A stretch of DNA of 64,000 bases, taken from assembly GCF_014773395.1 (NCBI RefSeq), contig NZ_JACXAF010000009.1:1-64000 (forward strand), read 5' to 3'. The first letter of the stretch is position 1, and each line of letters starts with the position of its first letter. Below, piece by piece: positions 25,201 through 34,578 of this stretch. The position numbers and the translations under genes were made by a program. The notes below the pieces were generated by a model. That model made no database searches, was not told the DNA's origin, and saw only the letters and a list, made by a program, of their open reading frames with translations. The stretch is from Neiella litorisoli. Lineage in GTDB: Bacteria; Pseudomonadota; Gammaproteobacteria; Enterobacterales; Neiellaceae.

Positions 25201-28200
25201 CTATTTCTTCTACACCCGCTATCACTTTCGGCAAGCGGTTACCATTACCATCTTCTCCAACAACCTCCAGAGAGTACATCCCCTCTGGCACATCGGTGAC
25301 ATCGACGGTATAGATGATTTCGCGTTGATAACCATATTCTGGTGCGGACAACGAGGTCAGATGTTCCTCTTTGCCACCCATAGAGCTTAGGGTGACCACT
25401 TGCGATGCTTCAGCGACATCAATATCAAGATCATAAATCTCAACATCATCGACTAAGAACAAACCGTCGATCACGCGGCTCTCTTCAATCGGCGTCAATT
25501 TCAATTGGATCACATCTGGCGCGGCCCAATTAAAGTTCTCATCATGAGGCGCAGTTCGCACATGCACTTTTGCTAGGTTACGCTCGACATCAACAACAAT
25601 GCCCTCCGCCACCGGAATAGTCACCTCTAATTCCTCGTTGGCGACATTCGCGGCAGCCGCTAATGCGACCGGCGGGATGAGGTATGCGTGCAGGATATTG
25701 TCAAACGGATTCGCATTGAAATACTCATTGCCAGAATCCACAGCAACACTGAATACGCTATCAATTGAAAACTCTGCGCCATAGCTCAGGAAGTTGTCGT
25801 AGTCGAACACGTCATGATTGAAATCATCGAATTGGATATTGCAGTAGTCTTGTCCAGCCCGAACCACGCAACGTTGCTCGACTGAATTTGACTCTGGCAA
25901 TTCCTCGCTCTCAAACACCCCAGGGATTTGCATGATGTTTAGATCATGAAGTACTACATGCTGGTCATAGTTACGTGCTTCCACCTCAACGCGCAGCCCA
26001 GACACTTGTGCATTTGGGTTATATAGAAGTTCAGCCTCCTGCCCCTCAATTGGGCTATTCAGCATAACCGGTCCACCACTTGCTGTGGCTGACACGCTTG
26101 TGACCACCGGATCAATTGGCGCTTCAGTCGTAAACTCGTATGTGCCTTGCAGTAGTTCAATCGGCTCGGCACTCAAGTCCGACAGGTAACTTACCCGGTA
26201 AGGGAAACTACTCTCTCCTGCATCGCTCAGCAAAACCGAAGCTTTGTTGATCGTGCCTGTTTCAACGGATGTAACAGGCGATTCAACAAGCCATTCAAAC
26301 AAACATTCTTTACGGTACTCGGTGCTGGTGATGGCAATGGAGTCTGACGAGGTCAAATGGCATCCAACCGCATCGAGCAGTGGCGTCACCTCATAGTCTC
26401 GTACACCGACTAACGGCTCTCCATTCTCTTCAAAATCAGGTTCAGGTAATACGGCTCGCAGCGTCCCAACAATGCTAAGCTCAGTGTTTTCGAAGAATCC
26501 GCTACCGGTAAACACCCCTTCGAGGGAAGCTATAAATGCTTGTTCTCCAACAGAGCCGATCACGCTATCAATGCTTAAACTAAAGGTATCCGTGACATTA
26601 GCTACATTGCCTTCGCCTAACGAACGATCGTCCAACGCATTATGATTAAATGGCGCAAATGCCAGCTCACAACTATCTTCTCCAGCCTTAATCGTACAAC
26701 TTAGATTGGAGTCAATCTCTATCGGTTCAGGGTAGAAAATATGTGGAATTTCGCTTCGCGAAATCCAGTGCAATGTGGCCTCCGTATCGTACCCTACTGG
26801 CGAGATCGTGACCGTGACGCCATCAATGGCATCTGCTATGTCGGTCAGCACAAACTCGCTATATTGAGGGTCTGGATTTTCTCCAGGCTCAATTGGTTGT
26901 AATTCGCCTTCGACGGTCACGTAGGTCTCTTTTAGAACCGGCGGCTGAGCTTCGGCAACAAACCAATCTTCATAGCCACTGAAAGCAAGAGCTTCATGAC
27001 CCAAGTGATCGTACATTCGCACTGTGTATTGAATGGGGTGAGTCCCGTGAGCATCCACAACTCCGCGAGCGACCATGCGATCGCCCTCAATTGTCGCAGT
27101 TAATTCAGGAGGCAAAACGTCTACTGTGATAACACAACCAAATGAGGAGTCCGTTGCGACACCTGCGGCGATCTCAGAATCTGGTGTGACGGTGCAGTTG
27201 GCACCAAACTCTTGGACAAACGTCAGTGTTTGCTCTTGAACCGCCGCGACGGGGAGTATTTCTTCGCTGGTGACCTTATAGCCAAATGGCATGTAATTCA
27301 CATCAACACGCTGAACAAACTCTTCACCATTACTGGTGGTCGCTGTTACTTGTAGTTCAACAATGTCATTTCGATTCAGCGTGAGGCCATTTGTGGAGAG
27401 TTGGGCCACTTCAGCTCTAGGACTGCTGAAGGACACAGGTTGACCATCCCACAAGACTTCGGTGATCGCGACTGAATTCACGACACCATTGAAAGCCGCG
27501 ACTGTGAGGTGTTCCGGGAAGTAGTTTTCTCCGCCGCTGGTGAATGGCTCCAATAGTTGAAATACACCCATTTCCGGCGCAGTTCGCAGTAGGGTCAACT
27601 CAGTAAGATGGTCGTCAATTGCAGGAATTTCGTGCCCCAGTTCATCCTGCCCTATTACGCTGACTTCATAGTTTCCCATCGGCACACTAGATAGATCCAC
27701 TGCATACACTAGGTCAGTAAGCCACCCACCGGCTGCATTGAATTCACTTGAGGGGTATTCATCCATGTCAATGGTATCGATAGATACCGTGTCACTTAAC
27801 TCAATAGGCGGCACCTCTAGCAATATGCGCCCATCAACAACCAACTGCTCTTCTAATTGCATTTCGCCTACAGGCGTTAGCTGTACTGTGATTTTGTTGG
27901 GACGCCGCCAACCGAAGTCTGACTGATGTCGTGGCAATTGGACTTGTATTAAAGCTGAGTCTTGAGGAACTGGAATATCACCGTGGCCTGCAATGGATAA
28001 AACAGGCAAGTCGGTCGCCCCCTCCGATTGACCGTTTACGACCAACGCGGGAATGGAAGGAGGCGTCATATTCGCCACTATGTCGGCAGTTTGGGCGACG
28101 GCCCCAAAACCGCGAATTTGGCTATCAACAGTGAAGGTGAATTCACTAACAATATGCAGTTCATCGCCAGTGGCAAGCTGTTGATAGTCGACGCTCTGAT

Positions 28201-28933
28201 GATCGAAGCCATCAAACAATGCCTCACACATAGTTTGTCCTGGCGCGACATCGCAATAGCTTGTCTCTGGGACTAAAGTCGGCTGCTCAGGTTCATAGAT
28301 CCCGGGCGCCACACCAATCGTCACTCCCTCTAAGAATACCCGCTGGACGTATGTTCTTGGCTGAACCTCAATTCGAACCCCCATAAGCGGGTCGCTCGGA
28401 TCAACGACTTGCTGCGGCACAAGGCTCGCATCATCTCGATCATCGACCAAGATGTTGCTGGTACCGACTTTGACGTAGACTCGTTCGACCGTAGGAGCAT
28501 CCACATCGTTGACGACGTATGAATGTGCAGAATCCACCAGCACAATGGGGTCCAACGCAGGATCCTCAACGTAGCTGATACGGTAGTTCAGCGAATAAAT
28601 GCCGCCTGCAGTGGGTAGGATGGTTGCTTGAGGAAGCCCACCTATGTCCTCAATGGCATAGCCTGTTACGTCGTACCACTCAAACAAACAATACACGTTG
28701 CCGGGAGAACTAGACGACGCCAATGCAAAATCGGTCGTCAACTGACAACCGAGCGCATTAGCCTCTGGGAGCACGCTATATTCATCGACCGACGCCGAGA
28801 CCTCGCCCGAGTCAATAAACGAAGGATGCACAGGAAACGCTTCAATTTGCCCCGTAAATCGGACTGATTTTGCATGAACATTAAACGCACACAACAACAG
28901 AGCGCAGCATCCTACGGCATATCGACTAAACAT
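22214..28933 (-). CDS. Giant exported Ig/PKD-like repeat protein, 2239 aa
   Basis: Starts MFSRYAVGCCALLLCAFNVHA (signal peptide) at 28933; the ATG 7 codons upstream lacks support. The N-terminal 1600 residues contain duplicated modules: the block LGCQLTTDFALA..CLFEW..YRISYVEDPALDPI recurs as VGCHLTSSDSIAI..CLFEW..YRVSYLSDLSAEPI, and a C-x6-C-containing block (SYCDVAPGQTMCEALFDGFD) appears three times with changes. The C-terminus has PKD/Ig-like sheets (VRAFDDSGEYTEMSQTVWF). Similar giant surface proteins occur on IncHI- and SXT/pAQU-like elements, some annotated with DUF4165. Probably surface-exposed and involved in cell contact; not proven. Own terminator downstream. Confidence 0.75.
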   Translation of the reverse strand: MFSRYAVGCCALLLCAFNVHAKSVRFTGQIEAFPVHPSFIDSGEVSASVDEYSVLPEANALGCQLTTDFALASSSSPGNVYCLFEWYDVTGYAIEDIGGLPQATILPTAGGIYSLNYRISYVEDPALDPIVLVDSAHSYVVNDVDAPTVERVYVKVGTSNILVDDRDDASLVPQQVVDPSDPLMGVRIEVQPRTYVQRVFLEGVTIGVAPGIYEPEQPTLVPETSYCDVAPGQTMCEALFDGFDHQSVDYQQLATGDELHIVSEFTFTVDSQIRGFGAVAQTADIVANMTPPSIPALVVNGQSEGATDLPVLSIAGHGDIPVPQDSALIQVQLPRHQSDFGWRRPNKITVQLTPVGEMQLEEQLVVDGRILLEVPPIELSDTVSIDTIDMDEYPSSEFNAAGGWLTDLVYAVDLSSVPMGNYEVSVIGQDELGHEIPAIDDHLTELTLLRTAPEMGVFQLLEPFTSGGENYFPEHLTVAAFNGVVNSVAITEVLWDGQPVSFSSPRAEVAQLSTNGLTLNRNDIVELQVTATTSNGEEFVQRVDVNYMPFGYKVTSEEILPVAAVQEQTLTFVQEFGANCTVTPDSEIAAGVATDSSFGCVITVDVLPPELTATIEGDRMVARGVVDAHGTHPIQYTVRMYDHLGHEALAFSGYEDWFVAEAQPPVLKETYVTVEGELQPIEPGENPDPQYSEFVLTDIADAIDGVTVTISPVGYDTEATLHWISRSEIPHIFYPEPIEIDSNLSCTIKAGEDSCELAFAPFNHNALDDRSLGEGNVANVTDTFSLSIDSVIGSVGEQAFIASLEGVFTGSGFFENTELSIVGTLRAVLPEPDFEENGEPLVGVRDYEVTPLLDAVGCHLTSSDSIAITSTEYRKECLFEWLVESPVTSVETGTINKASVLLSDAGESSFPYRVSYLSDLSAEPIELLQGTYEFTTEAPIDPVVTSVSATASGGPVMLNSPIEGQEAELLYNPNAQVSGLRVEVEARNYDQHVVLHDLNIMQIPGVFESEELPESNSVEQRCVVRAGQDYCNIQFDDFNHDVFDYDNFLSYGAEFSIDSVFSVAVDSGNEYFNANPFDNILHAYLIPPVALAAAANVANEELEVTIPVAEGIVVDVERNLAKVHVRTAPHDENFNWAAPDVIQLKLTPIEESRVIDGLFLVDDVEIYDLDIDVAEASQVVTLSSMGGKEEHLTSLSAPEYGYQREIIYTVDVTDVPEGMYSLEVVGEDGNGNRLPKVIAGVEEIAILRSGAVFDVLDNYQIMDTGDAFDFSEHMHVVAFNGVADSMRVDEVTIGDEVMPLEFINDGVYAFGEGAFDNLVPNSEYDITITASNINDQQFTKTIVGKYLPMSFQLSGMREENFNITQRHDITLLQDSGRRCYTAVDSEQAEYYANRSRPRCVYEFTTIPAGFVATPGYDRMMLSGYTEENGPHEFTYRVTMYDGEGHSVVLQESTESFSTIDPSAPEIVVNMTEEMEEGVGAIYAGTRYIGSAVAEFNVGEATFEATSSLGVTTSKGRQTSRGTSQRVGMRLAVPEGVLWDTFDIDLNAWYDKNPLIRRSKSVQGVYVPSKYVTMRANWSAITDMLNTETHTIEARLGQYSYQTKEMEYDAETMGQWEAMLVRIDRTEEEPLTTWTRVDENGQVEFDWTPGELVEAQQVKVLGRLVVPDGIAYSREIDSDRLYARVLKGEAIDGQVVGSRVVGRTPFSLTLSYRGLTQADTEALGHLSWQVSEDGISWSTASEFDNNSRFSHRFEERDIMFVRARMVNRHTGIVSTTESIEVLAYSTPSFNIDGPTRVFNDQLASYSLDLAEGIDPSDVIVQWSENDPNNFDFDGSEYNLELNESSRMTLYARARFSDMPEMDNVWFTRKLTISSQEPQPKSVFVSVPSLIRAGDTVELTAKMTQSGGIDLPIIYKWTLPDGSILGGETVTITTDPAWVVNSRIPITVEAWYDGFSASTSTSYTASLRTWVYEPQDLLLMSQVYYKYAPAKVKFSFIHDRPYMPGVTYSYEIIETPDITVISGHGTKAQTVSITQPGVYTVEGVLRDSEGGETRSTVFVEVLPEEELGTFTRMYYGNTKHREPMTLSARVSVSVPHPDDRLTSVRFYQDGVLKSDPETPITLTQSFGTLAAGVYEITMEIETLFGQTKTLTETVEVADNVRPICALKQVDYSTGLSMWADCDDVDGRMSFYQWEVDGEAQGTTTLRLSMMYSQYSGPVDVTVRAFDDSGEYTEMSQTVWFP

Positions 28934-29045
28934 GGTTTGCTTCCCTTTTGGCACAAATAGGCTTATCCCACGCTATAAACGTACCGAAAGAGACCCGCAA
29001 TTAAAGGTCAGTTATTGTGCCGTTTCGGCTAATTTTGAGTGCAAT

Positions 29046-29076
29046 AAAGCAGGCTCATGATGGTTGAGCCTGCTTT
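29046..29076 (-). terminator. Terminator after dsbC-like gene
   Basis: AAAGCAGGCTCA/TGAGCCTGCTTT, a perfect 12-bp stem with 7-nt loop between the dsbC-like and giant-protein genes. Confidence 0.75.
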
Positions 29077-29113
29077 GTTGGCGAGTTGATAAATGTAGGG
29101 ATTGAGAAGTGGC

Positions 29114-29968
29114 TTACCGCTGTGCGAGGTTGACTGACGGGATACCAATATGCCGCAGTACAGTAGTCACTGGCTGTGCTCCCGGAATCGAATCGGAATT
29201 CGCTAAATAAATAGCGGGCGTGCCACGGACACCAAGCTTCTCACCCAATGTGTAGTGCTGACCAATGATTGCCGGATCACAGGTCTGTCGACCAGGTACA
29301 TTCACTGAGTTTGTCATTACGGCGCTATCGAACGCAGCCTGCTGATCCTGCGCGCACCATGCTGTGAGCATGGTCATGGCTGATTCCTGACTAACACCAC
29401 CGCGCGGAAATGCTAAGTAGTGAACGGTAATCCCTTCATCCAAGTAGGTTTGGATGTTTTCATGAAAGCGACGACAATAACCACACGTCGTATCAGTGAA
29501 GACATAGATCTCCGCTCGCTCATTACCTGCTTTATAGGTTAATGCCGTTGACCGTGCCTTGGCCAACACCTCCGCACGAAGGCCTTTCTCGCGCTCATAG
29601 GTCAAATTCACATTGCCATCGATGGTATCAATCAGCGCACCACGCATAATGTAGCGACCCTGCTCTGACATCCAATAAAGCGCGGGACCAACGCTAACCT
29701 CGACCCAACCATCGACATCGCTACTGCGAACATCATCAGGCTTTAACTCAGTTTTGCCGTAAAACGAAGCGCTCAACTCTTCCAATGAAAGTGTTGGGTG
29801 CTGCGGTGCCACAGGGACACTAGGCTTAGGTTCCGCGGCCTTTTTCGCCCCGAACCCTGCGCCGACGAACGCGCCCAAAACTAAACCGAACAAACAGGCG
29901 CCAGCAATACTGCCTGCTATCCATCCTCTCTGCTTCTCGACTTCGTGCTTCTCTTGCGCTTCGCTCAT
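29114..29968 (-). CDS. dsbC: DsbC-like thiol:disulphide isomerase
   Basis: 284 residues from ATG 29968 (AAGGA upstream). A single membrane anchor (WIAGSIAGACLFGLVLGAFV) replaces the cleavable signal of host DsbC. The dimerisation-like middle is followed by a thioredoxin fold with the active site TDTTCGYCRRF (C162, C165) and the cis-proline loop GVRGTPAIYL. SXT and IncA/C elements carry the same type of gene. It would correct disulphides in TraN, TraU and the other cysteine-rich exported proteins of this element. Confidence 0.85.
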   Translation of the reverse strand: MSEAQEKHEVEKQRGWIAGSIAGACLFGLVLGAFVGAGFGAKKAAEPKPSVPVAPQHPTLSLEELSASFYGKTELKPDDVRSSDVDGWVEVSVGPALYWMSEQGRYIMRGALIDTIDGNVNLTYEREKGLRAEVLAKARSTALTYKAGNERAEIYVFTDTTCGYCRRFHENIQTYLDEGITVHYLAFPRGGVSQESAMTMLTAWCAQDQQAAFDSAVMTNSVNVPGRQTCDPAIIGQHYTLGEKLGVRGTPAIYLANSDSIPGAQPVTTVLRHIGIPSVNLAQR

Positions 29969-30183
29969 TTGGTGGATTCCTTTATTGAATGTCATTGCGG
30001 GTCATTGTAAGGATGAGAGGGCTATCAAATGGGTCAGATATGGACTCAAATCAGCCCAAACATGCCCCATGCGTCGTGTAGCAACACGATACGATGCAAC
30101 GTGTACAAACCGGACAAATATGCTTGCTGTCTTAGAATGACGCTCGCTACACTGCGGGAAAATGTTGTTTAAGGACACCGATC

Positions 30184-30543
30184 ATGACTCGTTTCATCAT
30201 TCCATTGGTCGCTACTGGACTATCGTGGTTTGCCGTAGCAGAGCCTGTCTGTGTAAGTACAAGTCGCCCCAACGCAGAAGCATTGGTTAAACAGCTTGCA
30301 GTTGAGCACTCTGCAGCCAAAGACGTTGGACAAGAATTAGTGACAGGGCAGATCACCACCGAACAGTTCGGTGAAAACAGTACGTTGCGCGAGTCAATCA
30401 CCATGGTTAGCGGCGCCTATGTACTTCCTGATGATGACGCAATTCAAACTTGGCTGGCCGAAGTAAATGGCAAGCCTGTTATCTGTGCAAAATTGTCAGA
30501 AGTCGTTCAGCCCTTAGCAACACAGGGATCATTTGATGAATAA
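30184..30543 (+). CDS. Secreted hypothetical protein, 119 aa
   Basis: Signal peptide MTRFIIPLVATGLSWFAVA, then two cysteines (EPVCVSTS and KPVICAKL). SD AAGGACACCGATC before the ATG. The 3' end overlaps the next gene by 8 nt, so the two are coupled. Family not recognised. Confidence 0.65.
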   Translation: MTRFIIPLVATGLSWFAVAEPVCVSTSRPNAEALVKQLAVEHSAAKDVGQELVTGQITTEQFGENSTLRESITMVSGAYVLPDDDAIQTWLAEVNGKPVICAKLSEVVQPLATQGSFDE

Positions 30544-31576
30544 GAAGGCATCAACCAATACATTGCACAAACACTGGCAGCGACTGGCCAAAGAACTTGA
30601 TCTATCGCTGCCCGAGCAGTTGGGCATTTGTTTCTTGAATGGCGGCATGCTGTCGATATCTACTAGCAAAGCGCCACGTGACCTTCAGCGTCACGTAAAG
30701 CGGGCCAACCTATTCGCAGCAGTTAACAAGCAAGCAAAGCCGACAGCAAATCCTCAGATCGCCCAAACAATCTTGACGGCAGCTTGCAGCTTGAGACCTG
30801 GCCTAATCGCAGAGCTGCACGGTGCCAACGGCCAGCCATCCAATGTTTGGGATCTGAACAATGCCACCAGCACGTTAATTGCTCCAAAACTCACCGAAAC
30901 CATTGAAGCCTTTCAGCGTCTCACAACAGCGATAGGCCAACACCTGCTGCAAGCAGAAGTTAAGACAATTGAAAACGCTTATCGGCAGGGCTTTTTGTTT
31001 CTCAAGCACCAGATAGACCGTGATCCGAAACGAACTAAAAACGTCTACCAATTGCTGCGAGCTTTTTTACCACCGCATCTTGCTGCGCTGCTACACCTTG
31101 GAGATTACGTCCTATCGAAGAACGCTTCCTTGCTTCAAATGCGAGCCTTATCTCACATCACTGCGCAGTTGCTAGTCGACACGCCAGAGCAGCTACGAGA
31201 CGCCGTTTGGAATTGGCACCAGATGATGTACTACGAACCAAATACCAATAATACCCGCGTTCGCCCCCAGTTTTATGCCGATTTTCATACCATTGGCGAT
31301 TATGGGAACTACGGGTTTGTGATGGTTGAAAACATTCCTGCGGATGTTCACCAAAGCGCAGCCAAGGCGCTCGAACAATACCGTCCTGAATTTAGCAAGC
31401 CAACACTTGCCGAAGCTGCTCTCGATAACGTGAATCAGCGAATGGCTAACATTCATGGTTTCGAAGATATGCATCAAGACAACCCGATTGCACTTCTAAC
31501 TGGCTCTGCGTTGCTATTCTGCGAATCATCCATGCAGTCGCTCAGTATCAGACTTGAAGAACCTGCAATGGCTTAA
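30536..31576 (+). CDS. Hypothetical protein, 346 aa
   Basis: A soluble, largely helical protein; the ATG at 30536 lies inside the end of the secreted 119-aa gene (ATGAATAA). No signal peptide, membrane helix or catalytic motif was recognised. Tail LLTGSALLFCESSMQSLSIR. Coupled translation with an exported protein suggests a functional pair, but I cannot name it. Confidence 0.6.
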   Translation: MNKKASTNTLHKHWQRLAKELDLSLPEQLGICFLNGGMLSISTSKAPRDLQRHVKRANLFAAVNKQAKPTANPQIAQTILTAACSLRPGLIAELHGANGQPSNVWDLNNATSTLIAPKLTETIEAFQRLTTAIGQHLLQAEVKTIENAYRQGFLFLKHQIDRDPKRTKNVYQLLRAFLPPHLAALLHLGDYVLSKNASLLQMRALSHITAQLLVDTPEQLRDAVWNWHQMMYYEPNTNNTRVRPQFYADFHTIGDYGNYGFVMVENIPADVHQSAAKALEQYRPEFSKPTLAEAALDNVNQRMANIHGFEDMHQDNPIALLTGSALLFCESSMQSLSIRLEEPAMA

Positions 31577-31701
31577 TCAAGATTATACCGAGCTTGAATT
31601 AAATAGCCCCAAACCGAGAATCATTCAGTCGTACTCGCTTATAATGATGTTGTTGAAGTAAAGTTCCCTACAACACTCTTGGGCGACAAGGGGATTAAGA
31701 A

Positions 31702-32394
31702 TTGAAGAAGCTCACTTATAACCAAAGCGTTTCTTTAAACCTAGGTGAGAACCCTGACTACAAAAAACTGAATAATGATAGTTACGTGTTACAGGTTATG
31801 GAGAAGCAACAAGCTCTTTCAGAAATATATCTCCATAACCGCTCTTGCGTCATTACTATGGCTATAGAAATTGAGGGTACGATGGGAAGCTTATTGGGGG
31901 CTTTCTTCACCTATACAAATCCTGAGACTGAGTATGGCGAGCTTGTTGCCCCTCCACATGAAATAACCCCCAGCTATCTATTTGAAGAGTTGCTTTTAGA
32001 GTCACCTTTGCTTTCATTCACCGCAAGGAGAAAATTAGTCGATCAGCTTTTAAAAAAAACGAAGCTAATCAATGGGAAGAACTTGCAGAAGTTAGTAAAG
32101 GGCTTGTCACAGCTTGAGGAGTGGAGGAATGCAATGGCGCATGGCTCGACGTTCTATAACGTTGAAACTGAACTCCTAGAGCTCAGCTATCACAGAGGCG
32201 GCTCTCGTAAACTTGTTCTCACTAACGAGTTATTTGAAAGGATAAACGAAACAGCGAACTTGACTACTAAGCTTCTCTCAGACGCTATTCAGACAGTGGA
32301 ATTGAACAGAGGTCTTTTGGCAGCTAAAGAAAATGGTGAAACGGTCATTAGATACCACGATAGAGAAAGACCTACAAAGCTTTCAAGCTGTTAA
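31702..32394 (+). CDS. HEPN-like protein, possible defence gene
   Basis: 230 residues, helical, starting at TTG 31702 (KKLTYNQSVSL). The segment LEEWRNAMAHGSTFYN contains R-x4-H, the catalytic signature of HEPN ribonucleases, in the expected late position. The region is AT-richer than the surrounding conjugation genes and the gene stands alone, both consistent with cargo. No partner antitoxin or nucleotidyltransferase was found beside it. The HEPN assignment is by motif only. Confidence 0.55.
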   Translation: MKKLTYNQSVSLNLGENPDYKKLNNDSYVLQVMEKQQALSEIYLHNRSCVITMAIEIEGTMGSLLGAFFTYTNPETEYGELVAPPHEITPSYLFEELLLESPLLSFTARRKLVDQLLKKTKLINGKNLQKLVKGLSQLEEWRNAMAHGSTFYNVETELLELSYHRGGSRKLVLTNELFERINETANLTTKLLSDAIQTVELNRGLLAAKENGETVIRYHDRERPTKLSSC

Positions 32395-32475
32395 CCGTTG
32401 ACGCCGACTCAACGATGACCATCGACAAGCTAAGCTTGCGAGGTCAAAGCTGTCCAACCCCTTGCTTGAAACTGA

Positions 32476-33651
32476 TTAAACACAGCGGTCGTGACATCCT
32501 GTTTTAACAAGCAACCCGCAAACTACCACGTTGACAGCTATTGCAGCCACACTCCACATGCTTGAATTGCCATCACTCATGATAGTCGATAGCGCTGCAA
32601 ACGAATTCCCAATAGGAATTAGGGTTAACCAAACATTTGGCTCTACGATACCGGTCGCAAACGCAATGATCTCCAAATGAGGCAAGATCACCCCTAACAG
32701 AACCAACTTGCTACGGATCTGCTCTTGAGTCTGACAACGACGCAGTAACAGCTGCATCCACGCCAAATATACTGTTAGAGCACTGGCCAGCGATATGATA
32801 TTGATGACGAGACTAACCAAGTCGATCTGAGCCCATGCCGCCAAAAAGCCATGCGTTAGTTCAACTACGAATGCAGGTGAATCACTAGGGTTAATCTCCG
32901 GAGCTACGTTTGTCACTAGCAGAGAATAGAGCCACATCCAAAACCAATAATGGGTCGCATAGACCGCTATCGTGATCAGCGACAATACCAATCCGAACCC
33001 TTGCTTGGCCACCACGAAACGCTCTCGACTAACACCGTGCAACCAATACTGCTCCAAGGCCCCTCGCTCCTGCTCAGCCATCCAGATCTGCTGACATTTC
33101 GCTGCGGTCATCGCCATGCCGGCGCCAAACAACAAAGGCCACATCAAATACACCAAAGCAATGGTTGCATAAGGCTTACTCGACTTAGGTTGGGCAGGTA
33201 GTTCACTCTCAATTCGAATCGCGCCAAGCCAGTTGAAGTGTGAGTGCCCTTTTGCTTGAAACGCTTCTTTCCGGTAAGCAGTTACGTATTCTGATAACGC
33301 TCGCTCTAACTGGGCTTCGGGAAAGCCTTCCGGTGCTTCATGCAGCGTCAGCACAACCTGATGATTGGTTAATTCGAGCGAAGCCGTCACAGGGACTGTC
33401 TGCGCAATATCCAAGCCCTGATTCAAATGCGCTGTTAAGCCTGGTAGAAGCTGGTCATCCAAAGCAATTGACCATTCAACCCGCTCACTATCCCGTTGAG
33501 TTTTTTGCATACTGATCAGTAGTGTCCCTATCACCAACAGTAACAGGGGCAACGCAAACGGGATGACGATGTATCGGCGGATCAGTGTTGGGCGGTCCCG
33601 ATAATATTGGCGCCAGTCAGCTAAGAACAATGCAGCAAACTGGGACATCAA
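32476..33651 (-). CDS. ABC-2 type permease
   Basis: 391 residues. An N-terminal helix (YIVIPFALPLLLLVIGTLLI) is followed by a large extracytoplasmic loop (to about residue 155), then about five membrane helices, the layout of ABC-2 exporters. The start overlaps the ATPase stop (ATGA). Export substrate unknown. Confidence 0.75.
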   Translation of the reverse strand: MMSQFAALFLADWRQYYRDRPTLIRRYIVIPFALPLLLLVIGTLLISMQKTQRDSERVEWSIALDDQLLPGLTAHLNQGLDIAQTVPVTASLELTNHQVVLTLHEAPEGFPEAQLERALSEYVTAYRKEAFQAKGHSHFNWLGAIRIESELPAQPKSSKPYATIALVYLMWPLLFGAGMAMTAAKCQQIWMAEQERGALEQYWLHGVSRERFVVAKQGFGLVLSLITIAVYATHYWFWMWLYSLLVTNVAPEINPSDSPAFVVELTHGFLAAWAQIDLVSLVINIISLASALTVYLAWMQLLLRRCQTQEQIRSKLVLLGVILPHLEIIAFATGIVEPNVWLTLIPIGNSFAALSTIMSDGNSSMWSVAAIAVNVVVCGLLVKTGCHDRCV

Positions 33652-34334
33652 GCTGCTCTCTCGTTTAGGGCTATCCGCCGCAGTCGCTCCGTCAAATTAG
33701 GTCCAGGCTGCCAATCAGACTCATCAAGCGAGGTGGCCATCTCGCCACCTTTTAGTACCCACGCTCCTTGACAAATTCGCACCGCTTCATCCACTTGGTG
33801 TGTCGCGTAGATACAACTGACGCCTTCAGACTGAGCATCGACAATGAGTTGTTCCAAGCAGAGAGCTCCCTCTAGGTCGATCCCGGTACTAGGCTCATCA
33901 AGCAGCAATAATCGAGGTTTAGCTATTAGTAGTTGAGCTAAGCGAACACGCTGCACTTGGCCAAAACTCAAATCAGTGACGGGCTTATCAAGCAACGGCT
34001 CAAGAGCCAAAGAGCTAACAAATCGTTGCGCATAGGCAGGGCTATAATTACCCCGCAACTCGGCAAGTTGCCTCACCACTTCCTTCACTTTTAAGAACGC
34101 TGTAGGCACAACGCTAGCTGGAAGCCAACCCAATGCAGGACGCTTGGATGACCACTTCACACTGCCAGATGTTGGCTCAATTAACTGGCCAACAAGTTTA
34201 AGCAGGGTAGATTTGCCACTGCCGTTTGGCCCCAGTAAGGCTTTGCTTTCCCCTGCCGACAAATGCAACGAGATGTCACGGAGTGCCCAAGCACTTCCAG
34301 AATAGCGATAGCTAACTTGATTCAGCTGCAGCAT
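33648..34334 (-). CDS. ABC transporter ATP-binding protein
   Basis: 228 residues from ATG 34334 (MLQLNQVSYRY). Walker A GPNGSGKST, signature LSFGQVQRVRLAQ, Walker B LLLLDEPSTGID, and the H-loop ATHQVDEA are all present. The sequence upstream of this ATG is the end of the previous gene in another frame. Forms an exporter with the downstream permease; CcmA/NosF-like in size. Part of a four-gene operon 35089 to 32476. Confidence 0.85.
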   Translation of the reverse strand: MLQLNQVSYRYSGSAWALRDISLHLSAGESKALLGPNGSGKSTLLKLVGQLIEPTSGSVKWSSKRPALGWLPASVVPTAFLKVKEVVRQLAELRGNYSPAYAQRFVSSLALEPLLDKPVTDLSFGQVQRVRLAQLLIAKPRLLLLDEPSTGIDLEGALCLEQLIVDAQSEGVSCIYATHQVDEAVRICQGAWVLKGGEMATSLDESDWQPGPNLTERLRRIALNERAA

Positions 34335-34578
34335 GTTGTTTGCGGTAGTAAATGGCGCTTTCAGCCATCGTGGCAAGTTTGCGTCCAGCCCAGACAAAAC
34401 ACGCAGCAACAAGCAACATAACGGATGACTCCGCGACCGCGTAGATACTGCCATCGCCATGTTGAAGGGCGGATGCTCGTGTAATAAGCATGATGATTAA
34501 ATTGACGCTTGCAAAGAAGCCAGCAATCATCAGAACGATTCCAAAAACTTGCTGTGCTCTATCTTTAAGATTAACCAT
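34312..34578 (-). CDS. Small membrane protein of the ABC operon, 88 aa
   Basis: Two helices (VFGIVLMIAGFFASVNLIIM and SVMLLVAACFVWAGRKLA) and a charged tail RKQHAAAESS. Start overlaps the stop of the previous gene; its end overlaps the ATPase start by 23 nt, which indicates coupled translation. No family recognised. Confidence 0.65.
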   Translation of the reverse strand: MVNLKDRAQQVFGIVLMIAGFFASVNLIIMLITRASALQHGDGSIYAVAESSVMLLVAACFVWAGRKLATMAESAIYYRKQHAAAESS

